Positions 48,332-59,599 of a stretch of DNA of 64,000 nucleotides are shown piece by piece. The notes below the pieces were generated by a model. That model was given only the letters and a program-made list of their open reading frames with translations. It was not told where the DNA came from and ran no database searches. Each line of letters starts with the position of its first letter. Positions within the stretch are counted from its first letter, which is position 1. The stretch spans positions 417,771 to 481,770 of the forward strand of contig MNCI01036636.1 in NCBI GenBank assembly GCA_015680685.1, given 5' to 3'. This DNA is from Gnetum montanum. Lineage: Eukaryota > Streptophyta > Gnetopsida > Gnetales > Gnetaceae. The position numbers and the translations under genes were made by a program.

Positions 48332-48599
48332 GTCTGAAGGCATGGGGCCCGTAGTGGTAAGGAGTGAAGAGTTAGCAGGGGACGGTGTAGTGGAAGATGA
48401 TGCGGAAGTGAACGATAGTAGAGAAGATAATGCAAGTGCAAGGAATCCATGACTGCATGGGGTTTTTTTTCAGAAATTTTGTGGAACTTTGGAAATCTTA
48501 CTTAAAAAACAAAAACTTTGAATAAAATTGAGAATTCATTTTACACTAACTTATGCATTGTCTGCATGTTAAGCATTATGTAAATTTTATGCTCTTCTG

Positions 48600-48830
48600 T
48601 GCTAGTTTTAGGCCATCTGTTACCATTGCTATTTTTAGGCCATCTCAGGCCATTGCTAGTTTTAGGCCATTTCGGGCCATTGCTAATTTTAGGCCATTTT
48701 CAGGCCATGGCTAGTTTTAGGCCATTTTAGGCCATGGAAGAGCATAGTTTTAGGCTATTCTGGGTCATAGGTAGTTTTAGGCCATTTTGGGCCATAGGTT
48801 GCCATAGTTTTAGATAATTTCAAGCCATTG
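48600..48830 (+). repeat. S1 array, unit 4 of A
   Basis: Hairpin units as in units 2 and 3. Closest to unit 3 in detail (shared TTTTAGATAATTTCAAGCC at its end). Confidence 0.85.
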
Positions 48831-48951
48831 GGTGAAAAGGACAATGTGATAAGAAAAATAAAGGCAAAGCTCAATGTAGATGTATGCGTGCAAAACGAGG
48901 AAAGCAGCAAATGCATAGGGGGTGGCAACTGGATAGGATGAATTAGGGTTT

Positions 48952-49949
48952 CTACGCTATGCGTAACTGGTTCTTAACCCAACATGGGTTGAGCAAAACA
49001 TAAGATCGAGGTGCTATGCCAGGGCCTTTGTCTGCATTGTTACCTTCTGCCTCAAAGGGTAACTAGGCCCACATGCCTTTGTTTTGGGAACTAGCTTGCT
49101 AGGCCAATTTTGCAGTTGGATACTTAATGCATGTAGAGGTAGGCACTTCATTCTTAGAGGTTACAACCTCTAATCCTTGCTCCATGTCTATGTTTTTGAT
49201 TGCTTGTGCCACTATATTGTCACCATGGATCACCACCTCTCTACCCATGTAGGGTAGATGGATCTGGCAGTGTATGGGTGAGTGGATAGCCCTAAGTTGT
49301 GCTAACCATAACCTCGCTAAGATCAGGTTAAACATAGGCATTTCTTCGACTATGATGAACATTGAATTTGTGGGGAACGGGTCCACCACTACAAAGCCTA
49401 TGTTGATTATTCCCTTCACCATGACCCATGCCTCATTAAATGACCTTAGGCATGACATGGTTGTGGGCTTGATCTAGTCAACCAAGCCCAACTTTTCCAT
49501 GATAGAGAATTGGATGACATTCGTGGTAGCCCCATCATCAACATGTACCCTTCAGATCCAGTATTGGCGAACCTAAATTTTGATGAATAGGGATGTCACG
49601 GTCACTTGACCCCTTTCGAGGTTCTCCCTAATGGAATCATTGCAAAATGTTAGTTGAGGCGATTCTAGCTCTACAGGTGTGGAGGGGAGCATAACCGATT
49701 AAATCACTTCCTCTTCCACTGGAATGTCTTCATTGACTGGAATCACCATCAACATGTAGATCAAGACCTCACCGTGTGGGACAGACATCATGATTAGGTC
49801 ATACAAGCTCAATGTAGTGTTTTTCTATTTTAGAGCTTGTCTGACTTGGGTTAGGGCATCTAATAGGTCTTGGGCAGCACCCTTTTTAGTGCTTTCCCCC
49901 TCTTCTATTCATCCAATGAGATGAATTTCCTAAGGAGGGTCAATTTCAT
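48952..49949 (-). pseudogene. Protease copy 4 of A, joined to gag
   Basis: The ancestral position: it continues upstream into the gag-PRO linker and gag. Active-site segment VDDGATTNVIQF near 49540. Then SCLRSFNEAWVMVKGIINIGF (open 49458-49099) and a C-terminal end at 48952. DDGA replaces D-S/T-G-A, as in copy 1. Confidence 0.8.
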
Positions 49950-52783
49950 GTCTGAGTTTAGGCCCTTTTTGGTAGGACGGTGCAAACTGCATGATTATAG
50001 TGATGTCACTCTTTGGTGATGAGGGTGTAGACATAGGGAGCAAAGATGTAGGATTTGGAGTACCTATGATGGTACTTCCCTTTGATGTCTCGCATGTGAA
50101 TTGCACTTCCAATTTTTTAGGATGAGAAGGTTGTTCGAATGTCTTATGTGGGGCAGGAACTATTGAAGGAGTTGGCCCCCTAATGATGAAAGGCACTAAC
50201 AATGTTAATGTATGGGGTCACATGGTCTTGCTAATAGATAGTATGGGGATAGATCCCCAAAGAGGGGTTCTCAGGACAAAATGTCTACAGTGAGCCTCAG
50301 CCAGCTACCAGTGGTGCTAGTGTACTACGCTGAGCCACATAGATCATGAACGGCTGCTGGGATGGCTCAGGATCATTGTCAATGTTGATTATGTTGATAA
50401 CATAACTGACATTTTTTTCATTGAGGGGGTTTGTGTAGAAATGCATAGATTGGTTCTTAGGGTGTACTAGGTTGCTTTCGTCTAGCACTAGTTTTCCCTA
50501 ATCGATCAATCTCTAGATGTCATCCTACAATGCCAGATAATAATTTGTGTTGTGACCACACTATTGGTAATAGTCATAAAACCTGTCTAGCCTAAAATCC
50601 TTAGGGACTGGGGGCTCATTGGGCAAGGCCAAAGAGGGGTTCCTAAGGAGCTCGCAGTAGCATTGATGTATTCTGATCCCTTCTTCCAACATCTACTTAT
50701 GTTGTATGTACCCTACTACCAGTAGCTACTTCAGAATGTCTGAAGGCTTGAGAGGAAGCGGGGTGTACTTTGAACGATCTTTACGCTCAAAGTTCGGTTT
50801 AGTTTGTGTAGATGTCTTGGGAATGAGTATGGTAGATTGAGGTGCATGGTCTTACTTGGGCACAAGATTGGCTGCGGGTGTGGAAGGATTTCTGCTGCTC
50901 TTGTTATCGTTGTTATTTGGTTTGGGCTTGGCTTTGCTTGCCACAGCGACCACTGTGGATGTTGGGGCCTTACCCTTTTCCTTCTTTGCAAAGGTGTTCT
51001 TTTAAGTAACATAGGTTGGATCTTTTCTAGCCTCGTCCATGTGCTATATGCTCTTAGGCTTACTAAAAGCCTAACTAAGAGTGCGAGGAGCAAGGTAGTA
51101 CAGTTTAGACTTGATGAAGTCATTCATCGCAACCTTGAAAATAGCCAGCAAATGGGCCTCCACGATGGGCTCATGAATTTCATTAAGGGTCATACTCCAA
51201 CTCTGGATGAACTTCTGGACTAGTTCCAAAGGGTCTTACCTCACGCTCATCGACTGATCCAACATTATTTCTGGCTTCAATTTATACTTGAAACGTGTCA
51301 CGAACTGGGTCAACAGTTCTTCTAGAGTTAATATGGATGAGCGTGATAGTGCACGATACCAATCCAAGGCTCTCCCAGCTAGGGACATGGGGAAGAGACA
51401 AATAATTATGTGTAACCATTGTTGCAATAGCATTGATTCAGACCTAAACATGATAAGATGTGCATTGGGATCTCCCAGCCCATTGTATTTCATGAAGTGG
51501 GAAAGGGACATCCCTGGGGGTAGTGCTAGTATGGGGATTGCAGGGCTGATAGCATTATCTTGGTAAAAGTCCATGACTTGTACCATGTCAGAATTGGTAG
51601 CCTTAAGGTGTTTTATTTCTTCTATAAGGGTATGGATAAGTTGGAATGCTTGGTCCAAACCTTGGGATGAAGTAGAAGATTGGGGAGCCGCTGTGGCAGC
51701 TTCCATATATGGAGTGGTGGAGGTAACAATGCGACCTAGTGGTGGTATCGTTGGGATGACCCCTACAGATGGTGCTACCTGTGTTGTCCACCACCCAGTG
51801 GGTGGTGTTGTTAGGGTAGCAACCTTGGGTTCGGCTGTGGGATGTACTACTTGTGTGGCCAACGAGATAGACCATAGTCCCCTACTAGGTTGTACCATTT
51901 ACAGGATTTGGTAGGTCGATTGGCAGATGTGGTGAGACGTCTGTGATGGTAGCATAGCAGGGGGAGTAGTGAATGGGGTCCACCATGTGGATAGACCTGG
52001 CCCCATTATTGATGGTCGGACAGATGTAAATGTTGGAATAAAGGTGAAAGCTATGTATGGCTACAAAGCCAATATGGTGTGCACACGTGGAAGTATAGCC
52101 ATGATTGGCGTGTGATGCAATACGGGAATGGACTATTGAACAGTTTGCAAAGGAATAGTGGCTACAAAAAAAACTGGTGAAACAAGAAAAAGAGGAAGTT
52201 GATATGTAAAGGGTTGACCTGGCTATCCATCGTAGACATAATTGTAGGTTGTGAAGGCATAGGCATGATAACGAAGGAAGCGGTAATGGGCAATGGGTAG
52301 GTCCAGACAGACTGGGTAAGAGGGATAGTAACAGGATCAGTTTGACCTTCCCCATCATATTGGGGATCGAGTTCCTCTTGTCTATATTAGAAGGTTTCTT
52401 CATGGTTAGACACCATATCCTACTATTCCCTAAGCCTAGCCACCTAGATCAATTGATCTAGGAGCCATTGGTTCGCTTGTGTCAAAGGGATGGAAACGTC
52501 GGGAGTTGGAACAAATTCCTTTCCATCGCAGTAAGCGAACTCAAAACTAAATTTATCTTCAAGTTAATGAACATATAAGGGTAGTTTTCCTTGTACTTTT
52601 ACATAGAGAAGGTTATAATTCTCATGCTAGTTGAGCCAAGCCCTTACTTCCCTTGTTTTGGATCGTGAGGGATCGACGTAGTTCCAGAATCAGGCTGAAT
52701 GATTATTCAACACCTGTAATGCCCGAAACCATGAAGGGAACCTCAGTGCTAGAGGTCTTAGCAACTATTTTTGAGAAATTCAT
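49950..52783 (-). pseudogene. gag: gag (and gag-PRO linker) of A
   Basis: ATG at 52783 (minus), aligned with T1 at 728. The N-terminal segment has VSIPLTQANQWLLDQLI. Pro/Thr/Ser/Gln-rich region follows. The gag core is open for 220 codons at 51898-51236: TPPTGWWTTQ, AFQLIHTLIEEIKHL, MSLSHFMKYNGLGDPNAHL, ALDWYRALSRSS, LEELLTQFVTRFKYKL. A zinc-knuckle remnant (YDYYQxCGHNTNYYLAL) lies near 50570. The linker is at 50490-49930 (HPKNQSMHFYTNPLNE). Best gag of this family in the window and the reference used to identify CAG to TAG changes in T1. Frame 52403-51885 is an out-of-frame shadow. Confidence 0.85.
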
Positions 52784-53214
52784 TGTTATGTACTATGTAG
52801 TTATGCAAAAAGAATAAAAAAATAAAAAGAAACTAGAAAAGAACAAAAGAAGCCTTTATGTCTTGATGGGTTCCCAAGGAACCACCGAGGCAACCAACTT
52901 GTACCACATGAAGCATAAATAACAGCAACAGGGTGTCATGTTTACACTAACACATTTTGGAATAGAGAGCATGTGCAAGGCTAACATAAGATAGGAAAGT
53001 TAACTGGCGACCAGAGGCTTTACATCCTATAGGATTCTCAAGGAACCGTTGAAGCAACCGATCTACACTACATGATGCATAAACAACCACAGACAGGTGT
53101 CACATTTACACTAATGCATATCAGGGTGTAGAAGGCTTACAAGACCACCGTGACATGCGGAAAGGGCACCAAAAGGACCTTATTCTAGTGCCAAAAAACT
53201 ATTGCAGCCAAAAA
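52784..53214 (-). other. 5' leader of A
   Basis: Between the gag ATG and LTR end. Contains the two-unit repeat at 52853-53135 shared with T1. No primer binding site could be identified with confidence; minus-strand TGGCACTAGAATAAGG near 53185 is a weak candidate. Confidence 0.6.
52853..53135 (-). repeat. Two-unit tandem repeat in the A leader
   Basis: Units of about 130 bp (52853-52985 and 53012-53135) with GGTTCCTTGAGAATCC-like and TGTTTATGCATCATG-like blocks on the minus strand. Counterpart of 358-668. Confidence 0.7.
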
Positions 53215-55830
53215 TGTCGACGTTTGGAAAACACTGACAGGTTTTCGGCTATGACAATCTTAACCCCAAATCCGTGGGAGGGCCGAGTTGGATAAAGCAG
53301 AAATAGGATGCCGTGAATAGTCTAGTCAATCAGACAAGGACTTAGTCAATGTTAATATAACCTTTTGGTATGGGTGGTTTGAAAAAAAGGTGAAACTTGT
53401 AAAATATTGTTTAAATATAAAAGAGGAAAAAAATAATGTAAAATTCAATGATAAGCAAAAAAAAGAAAATTAAAATGTAGTTAGGAAAGTGCACTTATTC
53501 AAGGACATGACTTCAGTCTATCAAGAGTGGATACAATTGGTTGTGCGATGCTAAAGGACGTAGAGATCCCAAGAGTAACTAGGATGTCTAGAGCAAGATA
53601 GGTAATACTTGAACATAGACTCGAGAGTCAACAATGCAAGGTGCTATGAGAAGTGAGAAAGAGCATAACAGAATGCCAAACAACAATGCTAAATGTTTAT
53701 TGTTACCGAGAGGTCACCAAGCATACAGCCTAACCCCAGAACCTTATGTAATTAGTGGATCAGACAGGGACTTAATTAATGTACAATAACCTTCTGTAAA
53801 CCTTGGTTTTAAAGATGTTGTATGCACATTGATGCTATGAGCAATAAATGTAAATTGATTGAGAATAATGCAAAATATAAAAATAACAAAACAAAGTGAA
53901 GCAGGCTTGGGTAAGAAAGTGGATCACCCCAAGATCATGGGATTTGATCTTTGCTTAACTAAAGAACGTGTAAAATAGATGGTAGTGTGAACAAGTACAA
54001 CTTGCAATGAAGCAGTTTGGAAATAGGTCCTTGAATTGCTATCAATAGCTTACTAACAAGAGCCTTCTGCTTGCTAGTCTCCTTGACACAACTAATTACT
54101 AGGAAGCAAAAATGCTAGAATGCCAAACACGCTTAAAAGCCAACCACACTAAAAATGCTAGAAGCTAGCCACAGGAAAGATGAGTCAAAATGCCAACCAT
54201 GCCAAAAGCCAACCCTTTGAACATTTTTTGCTAAGGTATTTATAGAGCTAGGAGTAAGAGAAAAATTTGGTTTGGATTCCATGTGTCCTGGGTCCCATAG
54301 AGTGTAAACATGACTATGCCATGATGTTGTGTGATGCTAGTTGTGAAACCTGCTATGCTGTGACTGTACTATTCCAGTTACATATGTTAGAGTCTAGTGA
54401 GCTATCATGTTTGTTACAGGAAAACTACCAACAATGCATGCAAAGTGGAGCCTGTGCTCTAGGACTACATCTTCCTTGCTCTGGTGAGCAAGGCCAAGCA
54501 TAGGGACAACTTTGGGGATAGTTAGGGGGTGCAAAACAAAGTAAGCTTGCTAATTTTGTCATTTGAAGATAAGTAGGGATGAGAGTAAGTGTTTCCAACA
54601 AGTTGTAAAGCTAACTGAAGATATCTTAAGGCTCCCATGCAAGTGTTATGCTAATTATGCTACCTAGCATATTGGCATAGCATAGGCACTTGCATGCTAT
54701 GTTGTGCTATGCTGCATAGAATAGTTGCTGGTCTTGAAAGACATCTTGCCTAAAAGCCAAAAATACCTATATGAGGCCTAGCTAGGCAAGTAACCACAAT
54801 CCTATCTTTCATGCTGAAAGGTCTTGGCACCTACTAAGTTCATCCTTGGCACACTTTGGTGTTTCGCATCCTCGCTACTCTGTGCTATGTTGTGCAGTGT
54901 AACATACTATAGCAGCCAATATGACATGCATCCTTGTATGATCTTGCAATGCTTTGTCAAGAAAATTTTCTTGAAGCCTAAGGTTGAACTGGGTAGTCAG
55001 TCTTGGAGGTCAAAGTGTGACCAAGTGTAATCTTCTTGTTGAAACCACTTGGTAGAAGGCCTTTGTACATTTTGTCCTTGTTATGTTGTGCTACACTGCA
55101 TAGCATAGCACAGCATTTCACCCAGTTTGGCTTGGATTTTGACTCAATCTTACAAACATTTGGTCATTGGATGTCAGCCATATCATGACATGTTAGTAGA
55201 GAAAACTTGTTTGATGATTCAATCATGGGAAAATGTGCCTACTCCACTAGAGCCATTTGTGTAGGAGTATCTGCAAATGCATCTTTGCTATGCTGCATAG
55301 CGTAGCACAATGTAGCACTTGAGTGAAGAGGATTTCTAACAAAATTTGCCATATTTTTTTTGTGTCATGTTGGTCATACATCAAGGATAAAGTGGGGTAG
55401 ATATCTTGAAGGACTGAATTGTTGTTAATCTACATCTTTTGAATTCAGTCAATCTTCCCAAGGCTTACTATGCTATACAGCGTAGTAGGTCTTGCAGTTA
55501 GAAAACTTGCCAAACTATTTCATTCATCCTATACACCTTCAATAGCTCCTAGCATGGTTTGTAGGTAGATCATTAGTTGAGTCAAGTGTCAAGCTAGGTG
55601 AGCTAGAGAGTGTAGCTAGCATGTCAACCCATGCAACAGAAATTTTGCCAGACTGTGCAGTCTACTCCTAGTGCCTCTTTCATGCAAACTGGCCTTTTGG
55701 TTGGATGCCACATTAACTGTGTCATAAAGGATATTGTCTACATGGTCCAATGTGTTACCATGCTTGTGGAGACCTTTCCCACATTCTAATACTACTAGAT
55801 CATGAGAGTTCCAAAATTTATGGTGTTTCA
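53215..55830 (-). repeat. 5' LTR of A
   Basis: Starts TGAAACACC (minus) at 55830, ends about 53215. TATAAATA (minus) at 54237-54244. It is about 0.9 kb longer than the middle LTR. Part of the excess is a second, diverged copy of the U5-like block: 53250-53400 resembles 53735-53830 (AACCCCA, GGACTTA, AATATAACCTT). Palindromic CTACG/CATAGC elements lie at 54690, 55090 and 55290. Confidence 0.8.
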
Positions 55831-55831
55831 C

Positions 55832-56530
55832 CTACTCCTCCACCTTCCCCTTTTTCCTCTTTATCCAAGTCCCCTTCAAACAAAAATCCCTCTTGAATCT
55901 ATACTGTAATGCTAACACATGCTATATTCAATTGGATTTGAGTTGATAACCTACCCAAAAAATGAGCTAATTCTAGGAGTCCCCTAGTTTACTTGAAAAT
56001 TGCTAGGAATGAGCCTTGCAAAGCTCTTCTTGACTCTAGTTCCGGTGTTAATTTGATCTCCCATCAGATGTACATAATGTGGAACGTTCCTCCTTTGAAA
56101 AAGAGCAACATTTTGGTTGGAACTGGTAGACCAATCCATCACTATTCCATTGGGGTTGGTTGAATACATGATCATCACCATTTATGGGTGGTTATATCCC
56201 ACTAATTTCCTAGTAATCAAAGTGGAGAATCGCAAGGGGAATTTTCCAATCATTATGCGAAGGGCATGGATAAGTACTGTGTTTGCCAAAATAGAAATTA
56301 GAAATATTTCCTTCGAAATATCAAAAGAAAATGAATTTGGAAAGATTGAGAAGAAGAGAATTCCATGTATCTTGTACAACGATTCAAGGTGCCATTATGT
56401 GCCGAAGTTATGGTCAGTAAAGAAAACATCTATCTTTGCATGCAAGTATTATGCACTAGAAGCTGATATCCAGAGGTGTTTGTATGTAGTGGCCATAAAA
56501 AAAAAGGCCCCTAGTGGCTGATAGCTAATT
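55832..56530 (+). pseudogene. Protease of E1 (Athila-type)
   Basis: Right-hand part of E1 resumes here after the nested block. LDSSSGVNLISHQMY near 56025 is the active-site region (Asp kept, S/T-G lost). After a frameshift, 56117-56521 is open for 134 codons: DQSITIPLGLVEYMIITIYGWLYPTNFLVIKV, with IIMRRAWI in place of ILGRPF. This matches the Athila-type protease layout. Confidence 0.75.
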
Positions 56531-56599
56531 CTAGTAGTAGTACATTATGCATGGAACTGGTTGAGGGCCTAATGTACAAGTGTGTTTCAAGTATGGATG

Positions 56600-57690
56600 A
56601 ACTCCAGCAAGTTCATCACTAGCTCTTCGAAGGAATGAATGATGATGGCAATTGGGATGAGTTGAAAATTCCTAACAATTTTAAATAAGATCCCCTTAAA
56701 TTGAAGATGCTACCGGTTGGAATGGAGTACATATTTTTGAAAAATAGAAGGCTGGTTATTATTAATGCCAAGATTGCTATAGAATAGAAGAGAAAATTGA
56801 TAAAATTTGTAGAAAAATCGTTAGTAGCCTTCACTTGGTCATATTCCAAAATTACTAGAATAAATCCAAGAATATTCCAGCACCAAATATACACTGAACC
56901 CATTGTCAAGACAAAATGATAGCTACAGCAACATTTAAATCCAAAGTTAAAATAGATTATTGAAGAGGAGAATGAACAACTCCTCAAAGCAAGATTCATC
57001 TACCCTATCGTAGATAGTGAGTGGGTCAGTCAACTCGTGATCATACCAAAGAAAGGAGGTAAATGGTAGGTGTGCATTGATTTTTGACTACTTAACATGG
57101 AAACTTTCAAGGATTATTTTTCGTTGCCTTTCATCAACCAAGTGTTGGACACCATTTCGGGGCATGGCTATTACAACTTTGTTAATGGTTATAGTGGCTA
57201 TAACAAGATTTGGATTACACTAGAGGACCAGGCATAGAAAACTTTCATAAGTCCTTGGGGGACATTTGCTTACTAATAGATGTCATTTGGTCTATGCAAT
57301 GCCTTAGCCACATTTCAACGATTAGTTGTTAGCATTTTCCAATAGTAGATCGGTAGCAGGGTAGAAGTTTTTATGGATGATTTTTCCACCTATGGAGCTA
57401 TGTTCGAGCAAGCCCTAGACTGTCTCCAGTAGGTGTTGAAAAGATGTGTTGAAATAAACCTCTAGCATAATTGGCAAAACAGTCATCTTATGGTCTAGAA
57501 AGGCATACTCCTGGGGCATTTCATCTCAAAAGTAGGAATTGAGGTGGACCCTAAAAGAATAAGGGTCATCTAAGGAGTAATCCATTAGCCTAAAACAGTC
57601 AAAGTTTAGTCATTCCTTGGTCATACTAGCTACTACTGATGATTCATTGAGAATTTTTCCAAAATCGCCAAGTCGTTGGTAGAATTAACA
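56600..57690 (+). pseudogene. Reverse transcriptase of E1
   Basis: Would copy element RNA to cDNA. One frame with many TAG and a few TAA stops. Landmarks: KARFIYPIVDSEWVSQLVIIPKKGG, CIDF, KDYFSLPFINQVLDTI, FVNGYSGYNKI, then FISPWGTFAY and MSFGLCNALATFQR. The catalytic motif is FMDDFSTYG (57370-57396), with both Asp kept. Then LGHFISKVGIEVDPKR and SFLGHTSYY. Standard order and length for Ty3/gypsy. Confidence 0.9.
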
Positions 57691-58163
57691 AAGAAGGATG
57701 CATCATTTAGCTGAACCCTTACATGTGAATTAACATTTCAATAGTTGAAGAAAAAGCTTATTGAAACTCCCATTCTTCATGCACCAGATTGGTCCAGCCA
57801 TTTCATGTGATGATTGATGCATCAAAGTATGCTTTGGGGGAAATGCTTATGTTGATGGATGATCAAAAATGTCCATATTAAATTCACTATGAAAGCCAAA
57901 GAATCGTAGCTGCACAATTGAACTACACCACCATATAAAAGAAGTTGATTGCCATGGTATTTGCTTCAGAGAAGTTTAGGTACTATGTGCTTGACTATAA
58001 AGTATTTGTACACACAAATCATAGCACCATCAAATTTTTAATGAACAAACCAACAGTGAGCCCCCATGTCATATGGTGGCTCATGATTTTGCAAGAATTA
58101 GATCTCAAAATGGTAGATCATAAAGGTGTGGAAAATGTGGTTGCAGATCACTTATCATGACTA
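57691..58163 (+). pseudogene. RNase H of E1
   Basis: ATNLWPHF-like start is replaced here by DWSSHFM (57795) and DASKYALG. A long open part (57945-58160) reads VFASEKFRYYVLDYKVFVHTNHSTIKFLMNK, ILQELDLKMVDHKGVENVVADHLS. This is the C-terminal half of a retroelement RNase H. One RNase H only, unlike element B. Confidence 0.85.
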
Positions 58164-59500
58164 AAATGGGATGACAAGGAGAACAAGAACCCTTTATCTG
58201 ACAAATTCCCTAATGAATCTCTCCTTGTAGGTGCTATTAATTCACAAATTCCTAATGAATCAAAATGGTATGATATCATCCTCACTTATCTACTCAAGAA
58301 AGAAATTTCACAAGGGCTGGACACTAGAAAGAAATAACAATTTCTTCACCAAGTCAAATATTTCATGGAGATTAATAAAAGCCTTTATAAGGTTTGTTCC
58401 AATGGCTTGGTATGCTGGTGTGTCCCTAATATAGATCAACTTCATGTTCTTTAGGATGCTCATGAAGGTCCTTGTGGGGACCATTATACTAGGATATGCA
58501 CGACCATAAAAATCCTCATGGTAGGATATTATTAACCAACAATCTTCAAGGATGCACATCAATTCATCCACACTTGTGATCATTACCAAAGGGATAGTGG
58601 AATGATAGCTTGAATGGAGGAGCAACAACAATGGATACAACCTCTTAAGCCATTCGATATTTGGGGCATTGACTTTATGGGTTCTATCATACCTTTACCA
58701 AATGGAAAGGCATATATAATAGTCAAAGTTGACTATTGTACCAAGTGGGTAGAAGTAGTAGTTGTCACTAACTGTACATCCACCACTGCTACTTGGTTTT
58801 TACAACAAAACATCATAAATAGGTTTGGTATACCTCATGCATTAATGTTTGATAATGGAACTCATTTTATAGGTGCTAGTTTTTGAAAGTTGATGCAATG
58901 CTTGGGGGTTGAACATAAACTCACAACACCATATCACCCCCAAGCTAATGGGTAAGCTGAGGTCACTAGTTGGGAGATTACAAAACTTTTAACATGTACC
59001 ATTAGCAAGTACCAAAGTGACTAGAGCACTAAATTAAATGATACCCTTTGGGCCTATCGCTCTGCATCAAAACTTTCCATAGGTTATTCTCCCTATGAGC
59101 TTGTGTACAGAAAAATACAAATATTTCCCATCTAATCTGATCTCCATACACTCTCTATAGCCTATGACCTTGACCTAGATCTAAGTCTAGCACAAAAAGA
59201 ATGATTAATGAGTCTCAACTTGCTAGAAAAAAATTGGTTAATGGCCTTGTCATCTAATGAGACAAATAAGGCATTCAACAAGAAACACCATGACCTCAAA
59301 ATAGAAAAAGTCAAGTTTCAACCAAGAGATAAGGTTCTCAATTGGAATCCTACACATGTACCCCAATGAACCAAATTTTAAACATTGTGGGAAGGACCTT
59401 ACATCATAGATGAGACTTTTTCATTTGGGACCATGATCATTTACAAGCCTAACAACCCAGTCAAAAAATAACTAGTCAACATTCAACAAATAAAACCTCT
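58164..59500 (+). pseudogene. Integrase of E1
   Basis: The zinc-binding region is degenerate (about 58470-58600). The core at 58614-58886 is open: FDIWGIDFMGSIIPLPNGKAYIIVKVDYCTKWVEV (first Asp); NRFGIPHALMFDNGTHF (second Asp). LTTPYHPQANG-AEV (Glu) follows near 58945, where the expected Gln codon is TAA. Then LWAYRSASKLSIGYSPYELVY, KHHDLKIEKVKFQPRDKVL and WEGPYII. Confidence 0.9.
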
Positions 59501-59583
59501 CCATTAGCCCAAGCCAACCAATGCAATAAACACCTTGTTAGATGGACAACCACACTCAATCTTTTAGATCTCTCTCTTCCAAC

Positions 59584-59599
59584 TTAGTCATGGGGGAGA
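59584..59599 (+). other. Internal polypurine-tract-like motif of E1
   Basis: TTAGTCATGGGGGAGA lies just after the end of the integrase frame. It shares TTAGTCATGGGGG with the terminal tract at 61579-61593. Similar copies are at 15515, 16226 and 62636. Confidence 0.6.

Larger units (their letters stand above)
44095..49950. repeat. About 4-fold tandem array of the aux-3'/S1/PRO junction
   Basis: A unit of about 1.6 kb is repeated; equivalent points are 45113, 46729 and 48332 (spacings 1616 and 1603). Each unit carries, on plus, the last aux exon (MGPAVVRSEELAGDG..EDNASARNP; copies 45113-45231, 46729-46849, 48332-48452), then S1, then PRO on minus. The first unit (44095-45112) lacks S1 and fuses the aux end to PRO at about 44155. 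Units are far more alike than T1, A and B are to one another, so the amplification is younger than the elements. Breakpoint microhomology GTCTGA is shared by the last-exon side and the gag-PRO linker at 49950. Confidence 0.9.

Noticed and set aside
45383-48830. Regular repeats resembling a CRISPR array
   Set aside because: Unit spacing is irregular, spacers are themselves repeats, and the setting is a plant retrotransposon with no cas genes.
51885-52403. 172-codon minus-strand frame
   Set aside because: Alignment to T1 shows the Pro/Gln-rich gag is in another frame here; this one is a shadow.
53180-53200. TGGCACTAGAATAAGG (minus strand) as primer binding site of A
   Set aside because: It lies about 20-30 bases from the inferred LTR end and I could not match it to a tRNA 3' end.
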